Assembly (NCBI GenBank): GCA_949927415.1
Contig: CATLFB010000001.1
Location: 186,001-250,000, forward strand
Length of the DNA: 64,000 nucleotides
DNA from: an uncultured Candidatus Melainabacteria bacterium
Lineage (GTDB): Bacteria > Cyanobacteriota > Vampirovibrionia > Gastranaerophilales > Gastranaerophilaceae
Reading direction: 5' to 3'
Shown: piece by piece, positions 1 to 8,899 of the stretch
How the letters are laid out: the number at the start of each line of letters is the position of its first letter
How positions within the stretch are numbered: the first letter of the stretch is position 1
Notes under the pieces: model-generated
What the model was told of the DNA's origin: nothing
The model's input: the letters and a program-made list of their open reading frames with translations, nothing else
The model's database searches: none
Made by a program: the position numbers and the translations under genes

Positions 1-1
1 C

Positions 2-571
2 CTGGAAAAATTGCATCCGAATCTGGATAGTTATAAAGATTTTACAAACTGGAATTTGCTTATCAAACAAGCTGTTGATTCTGTAGGTTCAGAAAAATAT
101 ACAACAATTCTTGCTGTACAGAATAAAAGACCATGCGGAATTATGTCAATTTTCCAAAAAGCACCAAAACATTCAATCCTTGACAGAATTGCAACCTGGC
201 CAATAAAACCTGATAAAAAAGTAGAGCATGCCGGAAAAGTTTTGATGCATAGTTTATTCAGACACGCAATTAACAAAAGCAATAATTGGATATCTCTGAC
301 TCCGGCCGGCTGCAAACCCAGATACAAATCCTGCATTGAATTTTATAAAAAACTCGGATTTGACTTTGTAGAAACACCGTACAACGGATTAGAATGCCGT
401 ATGGGCAAATCAGATTTTGCAAGAAGAGCCGCTCAGGTGGAAAACTTCTTTGATTTTAAAGAAGAAATCAACGCGCAAGATGTTGATTTAAGGAAAATTC
501 TTACGCTCAAATTCGACGACACAATCGGGGAAAAATGCAAAGCTTTTCTGCAAAAATTGAGACAGAATTAA
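2..571 (+). CDS. GNAT-like acetyltransferase, 5' end cut by window edge
   Basis: The reading frame is open to the first base of the window, so the N terminus is missing; a TTG at 11 is only the first possible start inside the window. The visible 186 residues have a segment ending YKKLGFDFVETPY at about residues 112-124, the pattern of the last helix and strand of GNAT N-acetyltransferases. An earlier strand reads ILAVQNKRPCGIMSI. The substrate cannot be told. Its stop codon overlaps the stop of the converging transporter gene by four bases. The GNAT assignment is moderate because the acetyl-CoA loop is not clear. Confidence 0.6.
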   Translation: MEKLHPNLDSYKDFTNWNLLIKQAVDSVGSEKYTTILAVQNKRPCGIMSIFQKAPKHSILDRIATWPIKPDKKVEHAGKVLMHSLFRHAINKSNNWISLTPAGCKPRYKSCIEFYKKLGFDFVETPYNGLECRMGKSDFARRAAQVENFFDFKEEINAQDVDLRKILTLKFDDTIGEKCKAFLQKLRQN

Positions 572-1848
572 CCCAGAAGAATTCCTGCAATTGCGGCAGA
601 CATATAGCCTGTCAAAGTTCCGCAGATTAGTGCGCGCACGCCCAATCTTGCAAGGTTTTTTCTCTGGTTCGGAGCCAATTCTCCGATTCCGCCAAGCTGG
701 ATTGCAATTGAGCCGAAGTTTCCAAAACTGCAGAGTGCAACGCATGCAATCACAAAGCTTTTGTCGGAAAGCGTTTGCGGTAATGATGTCAAATCAACAT
801 AAGCAACCATTTCATTCAAGACGAGTTTTGTGCCCATGAGGCTTCCGACAGTGGTAATTTCATTTCCCGGAACGCCCATAAGATATGCAAATCCGGCAAA
901 AACTTTTCCTAAAATCATTTTCAAAGAAAGCTGGCTGAGGTCAAAGCCTGTGAAATTTATATGCGCATAATTCACAATAAAGTTTCCGATACCGCCTAAA
1001 ACCCAGTCAACAAAAGCCACAAGTGCCACAAGCGCCAAAATCATCGCAACAACATTAATTGCAACCTTCATACCCTCTGATGCGCCCTGAGAAATTGCGT
1101 CGAAGAGGTTTGTATAAGGTCTTCTGCGTTTGCTGAAATGGATTTTGATATCTTCACTCGTTTCAGGCGTGCCGGTTTCCGGATAAACTATTTTCGAGAT
1201 AACAAGAGCGCCAGGCGCTGCCATAATTGATGCTGCAAGAAGATATTGCGCAGGAATTCCGAGTCCGATATAAATCGGCATGGTGGCGGCCGAAATACAT
1301 GCCATGCTTCCTGTCATTGAGGCAAGAAGTTCCGAGCGGGTAAGTTTTGCAAGGTAAGGTCTAATCATAATTTGCGCCGCAATTTGTCCGACAAAAGAAC
1401 TTGCGACATTTGATAAGGCTTCTGCACCGCTCACAGACATTATTTTGTTCATAGCTTTTCCTAGAATCGGAACGATTCTTTGCATAATTCCGTAGTAGTA
1501 AAGGATATTCACAAGAATCATCATGAAAATCAATGAGGCAATTAGTTGAAGGGCAAAAACATGTGAGCCTGCACCGAAAATTCCGCTTAATTTTTCAGAA
1601 TTCATCAAAGGTCCGAAAACGAAACTTCCGCCTTCTTTGGCAAAATCGAGGATTTTTGTAATAAAAACACCCAGTGTCATAAAAATTGTGCGGCCAATTG
1701 GAACTTTGAATATAAAAACAGCTAGTCCTATTTGGAGAAGAAATCCCGTTATGATTGTTTTGTAATTAATAGCTTTTCTGTTATTTGACATCAAAAACGC
1801 TATCAAAAATATGAATATTATCCCAAAAATCCCAAAAAATCTTTCCAT
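568..1848 (-). CDS. NupC-type concentrative nucleoside transporter with altered substrate motif
   Basis: A 426-residue multi-spanning membrane protein of the concentrative nucleoside transporter (CNT) family, which couples uptake of nucleosides to an ion gradient. Family landmarks are SGAEALSN (about 140-147), VGSLMGTKLVLNEMVAY and CSFGNFGSIAIQLGGIG near the C terminus. The start follows a GAGG Shine-Dalgarno. The re-entrant loop that usually reads GQTEAP reads GQIAAQ here (about 154-159), so residues that bind the nucleoside in characterised members are missing. The second binding segment keeps Asn and Ser (GNFGS). The family assignment is secure; a nucleoside substrate is not. Confidence 0.88.
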   Translation of the reverse strand: MERFFGIFGIIFIFLIAFLMSNNRKAINYKTIITGFLLQIGLAVFIFKVPIGRTIFMTLGVFITKILDFAKEGGSFVFGPLMNSEKLSGIFGAGSHVFALQLIASLIFMMILVNILYYYGIMQRIVPILGKAMNKIMSVSGAEALSNVASSFVGQIAAQIMIRPYLAKLTRSELLASMTGSMACISAATMPIYIGLGIPAQYLLAASIMAAPGALVISKIVYPETGTPETSEDIKIHFSKRRRPYTNLFDAISQGASEGMKVAINVVAMILALVALVAFVDWVLGGIGNFIVNYAHINFTGFDLSQLSLKMILGKVFAGFAYLMGVPGNEITTVGSLMGTKLVLNEMVAYVDLTSLPQTLSDKSFVIACVALCSFGNFGSIAIQLGGIGELAPNQRKNLARLGVRALICGTLTGYMSAAIAGILLG

Positions 1849-1883
1849 AAGTCCTCAACTATTTTCTACAAAATAATTATACA

Positions 1884-1912
1884 AAAAAGGAGTATAAAAT
1901 ATACTCCTTTTT
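1884..1912 (-). terminator. Rho-independent terminator of the GT5-like gene
   Basis: A perfect 13-bp stem, AAAAAGGAGTATA against TATACTCCTTTTT, with a three-base loop and a T-rich tail on the minus strand. It lies just past the stop of the 976-residue glycosyltransferase and upstream of the transporter gene. Confidence 0.85.
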
Positions 1913-1935
1913 ATTTAAAATGTGATAAAAGTTAA

Positions 1936-4866
1936 CTATGCGTTGTTTTTATTTGATTTCCTTGATTTTTTAGGTTTTGATATTTTAGGAGTTTTAGAAG
2001 GCTCTTTAACTGCATCTTCAACAATCGGAGCAACTTTTCTGCTTTCGGCAAAAGCTTTTCTTACATCAGCATTTGCAATCATCGGGAAGTCATCAAGGTT
2101 GTAGCCCAAATCTTCCAAATGTCCGATAAGTGAGCCGCCCAGAATCTTGCCGTCTTTATCTTTGATAAGCCAGCTTTGGTCGCCATCTATTGAATGTCTT
2201 ACCATTTGTTTCCATTTATCTTTATTAAAGAAATCATCACATGCGCGATAAATAGCCTCTTTAAAGTCATACACCATTGTTTCAAAGTAATCATAACCTT
2301 TTTCCATGCACTCAGCTTTAACTTCAGGGACTGTTCGAGCTGAAAGGTATCCATTGTAACCGTCTACAATACTGTCGACATGTCCGCCAACTCTTGTTGC
2401 GACAACAGGAGTTCCTTTGTTAAGAGATTCCCATTTCGATCCGTCCGGTTCAAACCAAGAAGGATATAAGGTTATATCGGAACCGCCCTGGTAAATGTTA
2501 TTTGGCGTATAACCGACCATATAAGGAACTCTTTCGGCATCTTTACCCATTGAAGATTTGAAACCTCTCATCAAGGCTTCAAATTTTCCGCCTTCTCCGT
2601 CCTTGCCCCCTACCGGGAATATCGGTTTTGGCTTGCCCGGGTATTTTGTCGGCCATTCTGCATAAATTTGCTTCATAGTTTCTGCCAGAATATCTACGCC
2701 TTTTTGACCTACAAATCTTGTGCCGCAGTCCAAAACAATCTGGTTTTCCAAATCGTCAAAATTAATTCCCGACAAATCTGTTACGCCATCTTCTGCCAAA
2801 TTGAAGAATTTCGGATGTGTTTTATTATATTCAGCCATTGATTTCATCAAATCAAGGAATTGATGTTTGTTATTCAATCTTGCTTTCATTATTGTTTCAA
2901 TATCATCTGTATGAACTTCCGGCATAAACAATCTGATTTTTGTTATACCTTCGGCATCCAAATTTTCCATCAATTTTGTTACTTTCGGAATTCCCAGTTC
3001 ACGCAATGATTTCACCAGTTTATTGAAATTATCTTCAAAACTTAATTTGTCAGGATTTGAGTTATAAATACTAAAGACGGCGTCAACATCTTTTCTGTCC
3101 TTAATATTCAACTCAAGTGAATTAAACCCGGCTTGAAGGATTTCAAATTTATCTGAGTTTAGATTTTTGTTGAATCCGTCTAAATTTTTAACGCTGATTT
3201 CATTAACAACTCGGTCCCAGCCATTGCTCTGACCAACCATAGTTCCGGCTTCCAGACGTCTTTGCATAATGTGCTGCAGAGAACGGCTTCTGTCAAATTC
3301 TTTACCTAATTCCTGAGCATAAGTGAATGAAACCGGTTTCAGCTTATTTGCTAAAGATGCTGCTACATTTGCAAGATTTATATTTCCGTCAATAAAATGC
3401 ACATTCTGCAAACCTGCCGGCGCTAGGCCTGTTTTTGCATTTGTATAAACGTCATAAGCATATTTGCCGTAAAGCGTATTCATAATATCGGCTCCGTGCA
3501 TCCAGTCAGAACCCTGATAGTCCAAATTGTGGATCAGTTCAACCTGATTCATTTTCTTTAACTTTGCAGCAGCGGTTTCAGAAAGTTCTCCTGCTGCGGC
3601 TTCAATAGGCGCCAAAATTTTTGCTAAACCTGCCATTGCCGCTGTATGCCAGTCATTCAAAAGCATTACATCCGGCGCCTGGATTTCATTATAAATTTTT
3701 TCATTAAAAATTCTGTATGAAGTTTGCGAATTCGGATCAAGCTTCATTTTTGCAAATTCATATACGGCTTTCGGGAAGAATGCAAAACGCTCTTTTTCAG
3801 ATGCACGCTGTGAATCCTTGTAAAGCCCGCTTGCGCCAAAGAAGTCTTTATTTCTAAACATCAAACGCTTGAATCCGAATTTTGGATCAATACCATAAAA
3901 AACTTCTACAGGCTGTTTTTCAGTGCGGCCGTTTCTGAACGCATAAATATCAAATTCCGCAACTTTATCAACTTCCATGTTCAAGTCTTTGAATCTGTAA
4001 TGCCATTTGCCGTCTTTTTCAACAAGCGTTGAAACTCCCGGGATTTCGTTTATCGGGCGAAGCAAGAAATTGTTCATTTTCAATTCATGTGTCATGTTTT
4101 TTGCGATTTGAACAGGAACCTCGCCAAGTCCGCCTTCTTTTTCGGGAATTGATTCGGCTGTCAAAGACCACGTTGTTGCCTTCGGGTCCAGTCTGGGCGG
4201 TAAGGATTTCTCATTAATAATCTTATTTGCAACGGTTTGGATTTCTTCAACAACTTTTTTGTCAAGCTGGATTCTTGAGCCGTCAGAATTCAAATTCGCA
4301 AGAAGGTTTAAATTATCAATTGTGACGATATTTCTTTCGGTTGCAGTGTTTTCGCTAACTCTTGCTGCTACATTATTTATGCGATTTTCAAGTGTTTTCA
4401 TCCAGCCTGAAGAAAAATCAGATTTCTCTGCAATTTTCGAGTCCAAAGCCTTCAACCAGCCGTCATTCCACTCTCCGATTGATGTAATTCTTCCTTCTAT
4501 ACCTTTAATCAAATCATTAAAGCCTTGAATCTTACTGTCAATATCTGTTCTTGCCTGAAGTGTTTGAACCTGCGCTCTTAGCGAATTAAGCCCTTGTTCA
4601 ACTATTCCAAGAGCATTACCGGCATCCTTTTCCGGAACTACCGATTTTTTACGCGACTTTAGCGCTATTGCAGCCGTAACGCCCAGCGATGCCAGGGCAA
4701 TCGCAGATGACACATACGCGATGTTTCTGGAATTTGTATCCGTCATTTTGCTGTTATTATTTTCGCTGTAGTTTTGAGGTGTTGACACATTGCTCGCACG
4801 GGTTTGCGAAAACATAAACTGATTTACCTGACTATTCCCAAATGTAACTTTCTTGATGACGCTCAT
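1936..4866 (-). CDS. Membrane-anchored GT5 (glycogen/starch synthase-like) glycosyltransferase
   Basis: A 976-residue protein; ordinary bacterial glycogen synthases are about 480. Residues 1-45 are polar, a single membrane segment follows (about 49-69), then a likely coiled-coil stretch to about 200. The catalytic region begins with KEGGLGEV (243-250), matching the ADP-glucose-binding KxGGL motif of GT5 enzymes. Further GT5-like motifs are NDWHT (404-408), TRFVGQKG (716-723) and WFEPDG followed by GTPVVATRVGG (about 804-828). The middle (about 550-690) is an insertion I cannot place. Family membership is clear; whether it makes glycogen or modifies something at the membrane is open. No other glycogen gene is nearby. 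Confidence 0.75.
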   Translation of the reverse strand: MSVIKKVTFGNSQVNQFMFSQTRASNVSTPQNYSENNNSKMTDTNSRNIAYVSSAIALASLGVTAAIALKSRKKSVVPEKDAGNALGIVEQGLNSLRAQVQTLQARTDIDSKIQGFNDLIKGIEGRITSIGEWNDGWLKALDSKIAEKSDFSSGWMKTLENRINNVAARVSENTATERNIVTIDNLNLLANLNSDGSRIQLDKKVVEEIQTVANKIINEKSLPPRLDPKATTWSLTAESIPEKEGGLGEVPVQIAKNMTHELKMNNFLLRPINEIPGVSTLVEKDGKWHYRFKDLNMEVDKVAEFDIYAFRNGRTEKQPVEVFYGIDPKFGFKRLMFRNKDFFGASGLYKDSQRASEKERFAFFPKAVYEFAKMKLDPNSQTSYRIFNEKIYNEIQAPDVMLLNDWHTAAMAGLAKILAPIEAAAGELSETAAAKLKKMNQVELIHNLDYQGSDWMHGADIMNTLYGKYAYDVYTNAKTGLAPAGLQNVHFIDGNINLANVAASLANKLKPVSFTYAQELGKEFDRSRSLQHIMQRRLEAGTMVGQSNGWDRVVNEISVKNLDGFNKNLNSDKFEILQAGFNSLELNIKDRKDVDAVFSIYNSNPDKLSFEDNFNKLVKSLRELGIPKVTKLMENLDAEGITKIRLFMPEVHTDDIETIMKARLNNKHQFLDLMKSMAEYNKTHPKFFNLAEDGVTDLSGINFDDLENQIVLDCGTRFVGQKGVDILAETMKQIYAEWPTKYPGKPKPIFPVGGKDGEGGKFEALMRGFKSSMGKDAERVPYMVGYTPNNIYQGGSDITLYPSWFEPDGSKWESLNKGTPVVATRVGGHVDSIVDGYNGYLSARTVPEVKAECMEKGYDYFETMVYDFKEAIYRACDDFFNKDKWKQMVRHSIDGDQSWLIKDKDGKILGGSLIGHLEDLGYNLDDFPMIANADVRKAFAESRKVAPIVEDAVKEPSKTPKISKPKKSRKSNKNNA

Positions 4867-4910
4867 AACACCTCACTACACATAATATTTACTTCACTAT
4901 ACAATACCTT

Positions 4911-4950
4911 GTGAAAGTTTGTTTTTGCTAGTGTCAAAAACAAATTTCAC
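4911..4950. repeat. Long inverted repeat upstream of the GT5-like gene
   Basis: GTGAAAGTTTGTTTTTG (4911-4927) pairs with CAAAAACAAATTTCAC (4935-4950), apart from one unpaired G, around a seven-base loop. It sits 45 bases before the start of the GT5-like gene, in its promoter or leader. It could be a terminator reading either way or a regulator target; the sequence alone does not decide. Confidence 0.6.
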
Positions 4951-5093
4951 AAATTGTTACATTTATTTAGTATTCCTCCTGAGAACAAAAAATAAACAAA
5001 CATTAAAAGAGATAATTTATTCTTAACATAAGAAAAATCGAATGTCTATAGCCGGAAGTATTATTTATAATAAATAAGGTGATATATTCGGGT

Positions 5094-6935
5094 TTATTTT
5101 CTTTCAGATTCAGGCTGGTTGCGAATATTTTCAATAAGCTGTTTTATGGCAAGAAGCGTGCGCGGAAAATATTTTACGATGGTTTCTGAAGACTCATTTG
5201 AGCCGGTTGTTAAGAAGGTATAACATTCCGCAAACATTTCGTCTTTATTTGTTGTACAATATGCACCATTCTCCGATTTTTTATTACCGTCAGCCAGATA
5301 TGCACTCATTTCTTCATTAAAAATTTTCATGAATTCTTTATTTGCCGAATTTGTGCTTGGAAAATCTGATTTATAATCGACAGCATGTCCTAGTTCATGC
5401 ACAAGAACTTCTAAAGATGTTGCAGTAGTAATATTATTAGTGAGCTTGTTATACTTTCCAGCGGATTTGCCCTCTGCATTTCCACCACGAATAAGCCACT
5501 TAGTTAAAAACTTATCTATTTCGCTATTTATGAATATATCATTATCCAAATGATATATTGAATCCAATTCAACAGCAAGATCCATTAAGTTTTCACCGTT
5601 CATTTGTTTTATTACATTTGCAACTTCTTCTTTCTGCTTCGGCGACATATTTTTTAGAATATTATCCAGGTTTATCTCTTTAGCCTGGCCTGTTTGTTGA
5701 TTTTTTACCGTCACCATATTTTTATTAATCTGAATATCGTAAGAAATCCCATTATTAGTAGTAACAAAGTGGTTTTCTGATATTTCTTTTCTTGTTGGAA
5801 ATGTTAGAACCGTTTCGGTGCCATTTTTGTTATAGATAACCATTTCGCTAACTTTTTGCTCTGAAGGCATCAGATGTGAATCCTGAATATATGTAGCTTT
5901 AGAAGCTAATTTTCCATTGCCGTTATATGAAAAGATTGTACGGGTGCCGTTATTATCAGTATAATCTTTAACAGTGACAGTTCTTAACCGGCCTTTTACA
6001 TATCTTTCTTCTGTAACATTTTCCATTACAGGATCAGGATATTGGCCTTTTATATCACGAATTTGGATTTGTTCATAGTCATTATTTTTATCATAAACCT
6101 TCAATTGTTGAAGAGTTCGATTTTCTCCATCAAAGTTCTTTGTTTCAGTAATGCCTTTTCGCCCATTTCCAAAAGGCGCAACTTCAATTGTCCGAACTCC
6201 GTCAGGCTCGTTGTATGTATATTTTACACAAAGAATTGTGCCGTCTTCATCTCTTTCATATTTAATTTCAGGGTTCTTCAAATTCCGGTTATTCTTCATC
6301 TCATCAGACATTTTGTCTGTATTTTCAAAAGCTTCTATAGCAGAAGTCATAAGATTGATTATGGAATCAAGTTTTTTAGTATCCATGCGGCCAGTGCAGT
6401 TCTTTTGAGCATCTAATTCTTTTGCGAATTCTTCATTCAGAACTTTTGTATCAATTCCCAGACTTTCTGCTTTTTTGAACAGAACATCTTTTATTTTATT
6501 AATCAGTTTAATTCTATCCTTTAAAGAGAGACCGCCGACTTCATATTCTCTAGAAATATCATGAATCAGAGAATTGCCATAAGATTTTTGATAATTATTT
6601 AAAATATCTGAAATATTATCCGGATTAAGCTCATCAATATGGCTGAATATTTCCTTAGAGGTACCAACGCCTTTTATATCTTGATGCAGTTCATGCGAAA
6701 TTTTACCGGAAGGACGTGATGGAGCATAGGTTTCGGATGCAGAGGCCGTTTTAGTTTTTGAATTTGCAAAAACACTGTTTCCTGCACGTGAAGTTTGCCC
6801 GTTAACATTACCGGCGGCAGCACTCATAATTGAGATTTGTTTTTCAGGTGAAAGTGCGTCGAATTTTTTAAGTTCTGCAGGGCTTAGCGTCGATCTGTAT
6901 TGTTGTCGTTGTGCTTCGGTAAAATTTACTGTCAT
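5094..6935 (-). CDS. Annexin-like repeat plus HExxH (lethal-factor-like) metallopeptidase protein
   Basis: A 613-residue protein with no signal peptide. Residues 82-132 resemble one annexin repeat: KGVGT (88-92) is followed 38 residues later by Glu130, the GxGT-(38)-[DE] spacing of an annexin type 2 calcium site, with the helix NYQKSYGNSLIHDI between. Residues about 230-380 are strand-rich short repeats (for example YNGNGKLASKATYI). The C terminus has VLVHELGHAVDYK with HExxH at 513-517 and a likely third ligand in NKDEMFAECY (Glu566 or Glu570). This layout is like anthrax lethal-factor-type peptidases. The metallopeptidase call is fairly strong, the annexin call moderate, the function unknown. 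An effector or surface protein is possible. Confidence 0.7.
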   Translation of the reverse strand: MTVNFTEAQRQQYRSTLSPAELKKFDALSPEKQISIMSAAAGNVNGQTSRAGNSVFANSKTKTASASETYAPSRPSGKISHELHQDIKGVGTSKEIFSHIDELNPDNISDILNNYQKSYGNSLIHDISREYEVGGLSLKDRIKLINKIKDVLFKKAESLGIDTKVLNEEFAKELDAQKNCTGRMDTKKLDSIINLMTSAIEAFENTDKMSDEMKNNRNLKNPEIKYERDEDGTILCVKYTYNEPDGVRTIEVAPFGNGRKGITETKNFDGENRTLQQLKVYDKNNDYEQIQIRDIKGQYPDPVMENVTEERYVKGRLRTVTVKDYTDNNGTRTIFSYNGNGKLASKATYIQDSHLMPSEQKVSEMVIYNKNGTETVLTFPTRKEISENHFVTTNNGISYDIQINKNMVTVKNQQTGQAKEINLDNILKNMSPKQKEEVANVIKQMNGENLMDLAVELDSIYHLDNDIFINSEIDKFLTKWLIRGGNAEGKSAGKYNKLTNNITTATSLEVLVHELGHAVDYKSDFPSTNSANKEFMKIFNEEMSAYLADGNKKSENGAYCTTNKDEMFAECYTFLTTGSNESSETIVKYFPRTLLAIKQLIENIRNQPESERK

Positions 6936-7294
6936 AATAAAACCTTTCTACTTTATGAGATAGGTGTTAAATCGGATAATTGGCTAAAAAAATTCAATAT
7001 ATAAAAATTTTTGTTACAAAAGTTAAACTTTGAAATAAAGATAAAAAAACTCTTACCAAAGCAAGAAAAAGAAAAATTTAGACAAAATTTAGACAAAACG
7101 CTAAAAATAGCAAAAAATAAAAATGGCAGAAACCCTTTATTTTTATGGTGTGCTTGGCGCGATTTGTCTTGGATTTTTGCGTTAAACGAGTCTCCGGATT
7201 TTGCCTGCAAGAATTTTATTCTTTTGGCAAAAGTCCTCCGCTCTCTGCAAAAAATCCGCCGAACGCAAAATCCGTTTTCATCGCTACCTGAACA
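6936..7294. other. Gene-free AT-rich stretch
   Basis: No convincing gene on either strand between the metallopeptidase start and the tRNA-Lys terminator. Open frames here are A/T-rich or run through the antisense of the tRNA. The only structure seen is an 18-base near-copy of the tRNA-Lys 3' end at about 7150-7167. Confidence 0.6.
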
Positions 7295-7334
7295 GCAAAA
7301 TAAAAGAGAGGTAGGAACCTCTCTTTTATTTTGC
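7295..7334 (-). terminator. Terminator of tRNA-Lys
   Basis: A perfect 18-bp stem, GCAAAATAAAAGAGAGGT against ACCTCTCTTTTATTTTGC, with a four-base loop. It begins at the last bases of the tRNA. On the minus strand the outer half of the stem supplies the T-rich run. Confidence 0.85.
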
Positions 7335-7404
7335 GCTTGGCGCGATTCGAACGCGCGACCTATCCCTTAAAAGGGGAGTGCTCTACCTGCTGAGCTACAA
7401 GCGC
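7333..7404 (-). tRNA. tRNA-Lys (anticodon TTT)
   Basis: Read on the minus strand, the cloverleaf has a GCGCTTG/CAAGCGC acceptor stem, a GCTC/GAGC D stem, anticodon loop CTTTTAA with anticodon TTT, and a T arm GCGCG-TTCGAAT-CGCGC. The CCA end is not encoded. A strong terminator follows directly. Confidence 0.96.
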
Positions 7405-7524
7405 AAATGTATTTATTTTTCTCAACTCAATGAGTGCTATTCATTTCGTCAGTAAGTTTATATTAGCAAGAACATTTTTTTATGTCAACAGTTTTTTTAA
7501 ATATTTTTCCTAATCAAACGAAAA

Positions 7525-7549
7525 CCGCCTTATGTCAAGCATAAAGCGG
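7525..7549 (-). terminator. Terminator of the XRE-family gene
   Basis: CCGCCTTATG and CATAAAGCGG form a 10-bp stem with one mismatch. On the minus strand it is followed by TTTTCGTTT, 26 bases past the regulator's stop codon. Confidence 0.75.
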
Positions 7550-7575
7550 GCAGAGAAAATTATTATTACGGAAAT

Positions 7576-8145
7576 CTATTGCAAGTTAATATATTTTTTT
7601 GCACAGTCAAACATAGCATTTACAAGTGCGGCGTTTGAATAAATATTCATGCCGTTTGTCTCTAAGACCTGTTTCATGCGCTTTTCCCACATATCGTAAA
7701 CTTCGTCTTTATCAATATCAAGAACCTGACAAATCATGCTTAATTCTTTATAATCAATCGGAATCGGAAGGCTTCCTCGAAGGATATCAACAATTTCGAG
7801 TCGTTTTTTACGCGGAAATGATTTTAGAAAGTTCACTGTTGTCATGCGCTTTTCTTTCATGACATTTTTCAAAAATTCAACTGTGTCATCAATCAAAACC
7901 GGCTCTTGAGGGATTTTGTACTCTTCAAATTCTTCGGGCGCGATTTCCATGACGGTTGCAATGCGTTCTAACGTTGTACCGCGGGTTGAGAATGGAATTG
8001 TATTATCAATAAGGTTGTACACATAAGACAAGGTGACACCAATCATTTCGGCAAAATCTTTTTTATGAATGCCGTTTTTGTCTAAGAATTTGGCTACTTT
8101 TTCGGAACTTTTTTCATGAACTATAGATTTATTTCTTGCACTCAT
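7576..8145 (-). CDS. XRE-family helix-turn-helix regulator
   Basis: A 189-residue protein with a lambda-repressor-type HTH at about 16-70: the recognition unit is KKDFAEMIGVTLSYVYNLID and the fourth helix includes TLERIATVMEIAPEEF. A second, HTH-like helical region follows (about 90-145), with VNFLKSFPRKKRLEIVDILR and ELSMICQVLDIDKDEV. It could therefore bind two half-sites or be a duplicated HTH. No ligand domain is visible. It is transcribed away from pth, with a divergent intergenic region of 136 bases between them, and has its own terminator. Confidence 0.8.
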   Translation of the reverse strand: MSARNKSIVHEKSSEKVAKFLDKNGIHKKDFAEMIGVTLSYVYNLIDNTIPFSTRGTTLERIATVMEIAPEEFEEYKIPQEPVLIDDTVEFLKNVMKEKRMTTVNFLKSFPRKKRLEIVDILRGSLPIPIDYKELSMICQVLDIDKDEVYDMWEKRMKQVLETNGMNIYSNAALVNAMFDCAKKYINLQ

Positions 8146-8281
8146 TTATTTTTATCCTCATATTAATTTATTTTCATATTTAAAATAAGTTTTTTCTTTC
8201 ATTTTGTTAAGCGAAAGCATGGTAAACAAGTGTGGTAATATTTATTTGCGTTAAAATTATAAATATAAAGGATAAAATAAG

Positions 8282-8839
8282 ATGAAACTAATCGCAGGAC
8301 TTGGAAACGTCGGGGATAAATATCTTTTCACAAGACATAACGCAGGATTTATGGTTGTCGATAAACTTGCGTACGAAAAAAATGTAGAATTCAGGCAGGA
8401 AAGCAAGCTCAAATGTTTTCTTGCAAAATTCAAAATTAACGGTGAAGACATAATTCTCATCAAACCCACAACTTTTATGAATTTGTCAGGAGAAGCCGTG
8501 AGTGCGGTTATGAATTATTATAAGATAGAAAAAAAAGATATCTTGATAATTTATGATGATATTTCGCTGGATTTAGGCAAAATCAGGTTTCGTACAAACG
8601 GGTCTGATGGCGGGCACAACGGGATTAAATCAATTATAAAGCATTTAGGCACAAAAGATTTTGACAGAACAAAAGTCGGAATCGGCCCGCAGCCGCCAAT
8701 TCCATCTGAAGCGTTTGTCCTTCAAAACTTTTCAAAAGAACAGATGGACGATATGAAACAAACAATTAAGCGCACAGTTGAAGCAGTCGAATTTTATCTT
8801 GAAAACGGGATTGCGCAGGCGCAAAACAAATTTAACTAG
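8282..8839 (+). CDS. pth: Peptidyl-tRNA hydrolase
   Basis: A 185-residue enzyme that frees tRNAs from peptidyl-tRNA dropped by stalled ribosomes. Bacterial Pth landmarks are present: GLGNVG with Asn9, TRHNAGF with the catalytic His19, PTTFMN (62-67), the Asp pair in IIYDDI (92-93) and GSDGGHNG (107-114). The length fits the family. The start follows AAAGGA. It lies 60 bases upstream of a TPR-protein gene on the same strand, so the two may be co-transcribed. Confidence 0.97.
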   Translation: MKLIAGLGNVGDKYLFTRHNAGFMVVDKLAYEKNVEFRQESKLKCFLAKFKINGEDIILIKPTTFMNLSGEAVSAVMNYYKIEKKDILIIYDDISLDLGKIRFRTNGSDGGHNGIKSIIKHLGTKDFDRTKVGIGPQPPIPSEAFVLQNFSKEQMDDMKQTIKRTVEAVEFYLENGIAQAQNKFN

Positions 8840-8899
8840 CCTGAGCGGGCTGTTAACGAAAGAAATTTTTGAATATAATTACTTAAAAAGGAGTATTAA

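Noticed and set aside
7011..7370. A 119-codon open frame across the tRNA-Lys region
   Set aside because: Its C terminus (CAWRDSNARP) is the classic false peptide read from the antisense of a tRNA; composition is low-complexity and there is no ribosome-binding site.
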